Source of the DNA: Hirudo medicinalis
Lineage: Eukaryota > Annelida > Clitellata > Hirudinida > Hirudinidae
Reading direction: 5' to 3'
NCBI GenBank assembly: GCA_011800805.1
Contig: MPNW01000519.1
Location: 56,897-77,830, forward strand
Length of the DNA stretch: 20,934 nt
The notes under the pieces are model-generated. The model was not told the DNA's origin, did no database searches, and was given only the letters and a program-made list of their open reading frames with translations. Of this stretch, positions 18,201 through 20,934 are shown piece by piece. A program made the position numbers and the translations under genes. The stretch's first letter is position 1. Each line of letters opens with the position of its first letter.

Positions 18201-20597
18201 GTTAAATCAAGTGTAATTTCATAAGCGAATATTGGATCGTGATTAATGCAAGTTACGTAAGTTATTACGTAATTTGAAAAAATAGAAGAAGAAAAATATA
18301 TCTGCACTTCAAAATCAGACTTTGATTGTCAGTTCAAATGCCAGTCCCTTTGAACATTGCATTTAATGTTGTTTATTTTGTTTGTTGTTAAAGTCCGTTG
18401 CGTAGATAGATGATTAGGACGGTGCTCCCGCAACGGGATTCGAACCCCGCTGGTGCTGCCATCGTGAGAGGCGGAAGTCTTAACCATTGGACCATGCGGG
18501 AGCGGCACTTAATGTTTACTTGAAGAGTTTAAATATATTTAAATAGTTAAATATTAAATATTAAATAACCATCACGTCCATCACGTTACGAGATGAATAG
18601 GACGGACAAATATTTTGACGGTTAATAAGCCGTAACAGTCTACTAGAATTAAGTCTCATAAATTTATGCGTTCAAAATAAATCTATAAATTATAAAAATA
18701 TGAGTGTAATAATGACGAGTTTGCTGCAGAGCGAGCAATTTTTTCGTAAAATTTCGTTGAATTCGGAGCAAGGATTTAAAGCAATACCATCGATTACATC
18801 ACTCGATCTTCAAGCCAGCATTTTACAGATCCAATGTTTAAACCTCTTAACTGTGTAAGGACACTCTCGCTCACGTCGTCATCACTGTCAGAGTCAGTCA
18901 GACTTTTCATCTCCAAGGGGTCAACCTTCTGGAAAGAAGCCCTGCTATGCCTTGAATTCCGAGGATGAAACCACAGCAAGACAGAGAAAAAGGCCAGGCC
19001 AACTCCCCCTATCAAGTAGCCTAACCACCAGCACCCAATGAAGGACGGGTCAGTTGTACTTGATGCTGACCCTTGAAAAGCATGGAGAGAGTTTAATGGA
19101 GATGGTTTTTTTTTTTCAATTTAAGCATTCGTACCTGAAAAAAGATTTTCTGGTAGTTTGAGACATAAACTGGATAGAAATAAACCCAGAACTGGTCCAA
19201 GAGCATATAAACTCGTATAAGCCCCTGAAAGAATATGATGAATGCAGATAATTTATGCTAAAACTATTAATCTAATTATTAGTATTGTAAAAATGACATT
19301 TATCAGGGATAAATACTTAAAGGATAATAGACAATTATCTTCAAAATTGAGTGCGCAGAATTTATAACTAACCTATAAAAATGGAAGCCTTGTTCTTGGG
19401 AGAGTTTTCGTCGATGTAAGCCATGCTTAACGTGAAGATGGCCGAACTACCTATCCCGTTAATGAGTTGAGAAACAAGGAACACATAATAGGCGGGATGA
19501 ACACTGGATTCCTCTTTCGAACATTGGTTCTGGAATGAATTACCCCTGCTTTCCAATTCAAATGGAGAACTGCGACAGTATTTGGAACTAATGGATATGT
19601 GGCTGTAGTCGGTCACATTTAAGCCATTTGTTCCTGAGCTGATTTGGGGATAGACGTGATCAAATGCCGATTTATTTAGCGCTTGATCAGGAAATAAAAA
19701 ATGAGGAGTGGCATTCAAGATTCCAGAAACAGCAGAGAACATGGCTGTCACGCACATGATGCGAGGTTTGTTTCCCTTTTGGCCGAAGTAACCGACGAAG
19801 ACGACGACCATGATGTGGACGATGTCGTTACAACTATTGAGGAAACCAGTCTGGTAGCTGCTGAGACCAAAACGTCTTTCCACTGTCCTCACAACCCCGT
19901 TGGTATAGGCCGTTAAAATCATGTAGAACATGTTCACCAGACAAATGTTGGCTACAAAGAAGTATATGTTTCTGGTCATGGCATCTTTGTTCTGAACATC
20001 TGAACCATGGAGTTTTTCTTTGGCGATAGGGTAGGCTGAGTTTCGTCTGTGGTCAACATGGCTAGACTCAGATTTCTCCTGATTAAAATTAATTAATATC
20101 TTCCCTCCATTTTCGGCTATTTTATCGACATTCTGAAAAAAACACAACAACAACTAAATGTATAACAACTGATTCGAGTGAAGGTTGATTCAATTGATCC
20201 AATATTATTTCGTTAATATCCTATGACATAATTGAAGATATCAACATCGCCATCTTCAAAATGCTCTCAAGCCAAACACAAAACCGATAAAGTAGGCTGT
20301 GCAACAAGCTGTACGACCAGAAACGATCTTTGCGTGTGATGGTCTCGTGCAGTATGAGCCAGAATACAGATAAGATGAGTAATTTGCACAATATTCTATT
20401 ACCTGCGAATGCATGCATACTGTAAAAAATAAATATATTATAATGGCTTTTGTTCCTTTAAATTTGATAAAATATTGCAATATTATAATAACGTAACATG
20501 ATAAAATCATGATTAACAATAATAATCATTTCAAATCAAAATCAAATATTTTTCGAGACGTCGGACTTAAAATAGCGCCATTGTTCGTTGGACTCAT
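15254..20597 (-). CDS. SLCO: SLCO/OATP organic-anion transporter, about 12 exons
   Basis: Exons: 20597-20567 (tentative), 20419-20403, 20132-19373, 19224-19135, 19071-18844, 18185-18021, 17847-17649, 16942-16807, 16485-16274, 15991-15948, 15772-15664, 15398-15254 (stop TAA). This gives 2136 nt, 711 aa, within the OATP range (about 640-720). OATPs are 12-TM plasma-membrane carriers for bulky organic anions. Evidence: the first membrane block (ERRFGLSSYQTG, GNKPR); an extracellular loop with NAT, NKS and NVT glycosylation sites; GIGSSAIFTLSMAYIDEN; the superfamily signature before TM6 as DPSFIGCWWLGYL; a Kazal-like Cys-rich domain (CNRDCQCL, ICGSDSISYFSPCIAGC, NCKC) split over two exons; RSFALGV; and PGPMIFGKLIDSTCLLWQ. 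ERRxxLxSYQxG, GxKPR and Y(I/L)DEN recall the SLCO4 branch, but I am not sure of the subfamily. The signature has Ser-Phe where Arg-Trp is usual. The N-terminal 15 residues are least certain; if translation starts inside the 17-nt exon the protein is 699 aa. A polyadenylation signal lies about 220 nt after the stop. Confidence 0.9.
17343..17640. other. AT-rich, AAT/CAA-rich SLCO intron segment
   Basis: The introns on both sides of the Kazal-encoding exons are dominated by AT-rich sequence. This segment ends in AAT and CAA units (about 17565-17640) that abut the donor of exon 17847-17649. I see no coding or RNA-gene signal in it. Confidence 0.5.
18426..18501 (-). tRNA. tRNA-Glu(CTC)-like sequence, degenerate, probably a pseudogene
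   Basis: It lies in the SLCO intron between exons 19071-18844 and 18185-18021, on the host strand. Visible parts: a perfect 7-bp acceptor stem (TCCCGCA/TGCGGGA); TG at positions 8-9; a D arm (GTC...GAC around CAATGGTTAA) that acts as a good A box; a CTC anticodon in the loop CTCTCAC; and a B box (GGTTCGAATCC). The order matches tRNA-Glu. It is 76 nt where tRNA-Glu is about 72. The anticodon stem pairs poorly in the standard register, the variable region is long, and the T loop has one extra base if the T stem pairs. The outer stem extends to 9 bp (GCTCCCGCA/TGCGGGAGC). It could be a tRNA pseudogene or the head of a tRNA-derived SINE; a working tRNA is less likely. Confidence 0.6.
20403..20419 (-). 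other. 17-nt microexon of the SLCO gene
   Basis: Exon 20132-19373 must be entered in phase 0, because the other two frames stop within five codons, and it has no ATG before the conserved region. Going upstream, the best site is a 17-nt segment flanked by a strong acceptor (ttattttttacag) and a CAG|gtaata donor. It ends in phase 0 and reads Cys-Met-His-Ser-Gln, or starts translation at its second ATG (20414) as Met-His-Ser-Gln. Its entry phase (1) matches the exit phase of the short ORF beginning MSPTNNGAIL at 20597-20567. Inference from splice signals and phase only. Confidence 0.55.
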
Positions 20598-20741
20598 GAA
20601 TCACTTGTTGAAGTTCACCGTGCTGCTGGGTGAGTTGCTTTGAAAGTGAAATTGCATAGATGGTTACAACACCGCTAACTTGATGATGACGACGATGATG
20701 AAGATGAAGATGAAGAAGAAGAAGAAGAAGAAGAAGAAGAA

Positions 20742-20781
<40 letters not shown>

Positions 20782-20934
20782 TCCATGATGATGGAATTGG
20801 CAGACATAAATAGATCGTCATCTCCACTTTTAAAGCTTGCTTCCAGCATCTGATTCCAACGGGTGCTTATGAATAATTAATGATGCAAAGTTATGATGAA
20901 TATTCACATTTATTGATTTCTCGTCGAGTTTTAT
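20598..20934. other. SLCO upstream region
   Basis: Apart from the 100-bp GAT/GAA tract, no exon was recognised. The SLCO 5' UTR and promoter may lie here or beyond the window edge. A minus-strand open frame crossing the repeat (20664-20849) encodes mostly Ile and Phe runs and is an artefact of the microsatellite. Confidence 0.4.
20682..20781. repeat. (GAT)n(GAA)n purine-rich microsatellite
   Basis: About 100 bp of GAT/GAC, then GAA, then GAT units upstream of the tentative first SLCO coding exon. In one plus-strand frame it would encode an Asp/Glu run, but no flanking coding signal supports an exon. The GAA part is a pure purine tract. Confidence 0.9.

Noticed and set aside
18426..18501. Fully functional tRNA-Glu
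   Set aside because: Poor anticodon-stem pairing, four extra bases and an oversized T loop; kept only as a tRNA-like sequence or pseudogene.
20221..20519. Overlapping minus-strand frames considered as an SLCO N-terminal exon
   Set aside because: They run through the strong donor after the microexon and cannot join exon 20132 in its only open frame.
1..20934. CRISPR array, bacterial operon, integrated virus or complete transposon
   Set aside because: The repeats are simple microsatellites or two-copy units; no spacer pattern, integrase, capsid or reverse-transcriptase motifs were seen on either strand.

Overview
This looks like nuclear DNA of an invertebrate animal. Introns are abundant and AT-rich, trinucleotide microsatellites are common, there is no operon structure, and one gene encodes an SLCO/OATP transporter, an animal-specific family. 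The sequence does not identify the phylum. All gene calls come from my own reading of motifs, splice sites and codon phase; nothing was searched.

Layout from left to right. (1) 1162-4876, minus strand: an 11-exon, three-RRM hnRNP M/MYEF2-type RNA-binding protein (512 aa). (2) 5636-7672, plus strand: a single-exon ASTE1 (asteroid) FEN1-like nuclease (678 aa), head-to-head with the first gene across a gap of about 760 bp. (3) 8775-14318, minus strand: a 14-exon glucosidase II beta subunit (PRKCSH, about 476 aa), tail-to-tail with ASTE1. (4) 15254-20597, minus strand: a roughly 12-exon SLCO/OATP organic-anion transporter (about 711 aa). It has a split Kazal domain, a 17-nt microexon near its 5' end, and a degenerate tRNA-Glu-like sequence in one intron.

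The four genes act in unrelated processes: nuclear RNA processing, DNA-end processing, ER glycoprotein folding and plasma-membrane transport. The shared ASTE1/hnRNP M upstream region could be a bidirectional promoter. The rest is AT-rich intergenic and intronic sequence with microsatellites, a short tandem repeat and a nested inverted repeat.

The most unusual signal is in the splice sites. Of the 34 introns I can place, 20 have a pyrimidine at donor position +3 (GTC or GTT), and GTCGGT recurs in three different genes. Most animals strongly prefer GTR. I found no CRISPR array, bacterial operon, complete transposon or virus, and no undescribed multi-gene system.
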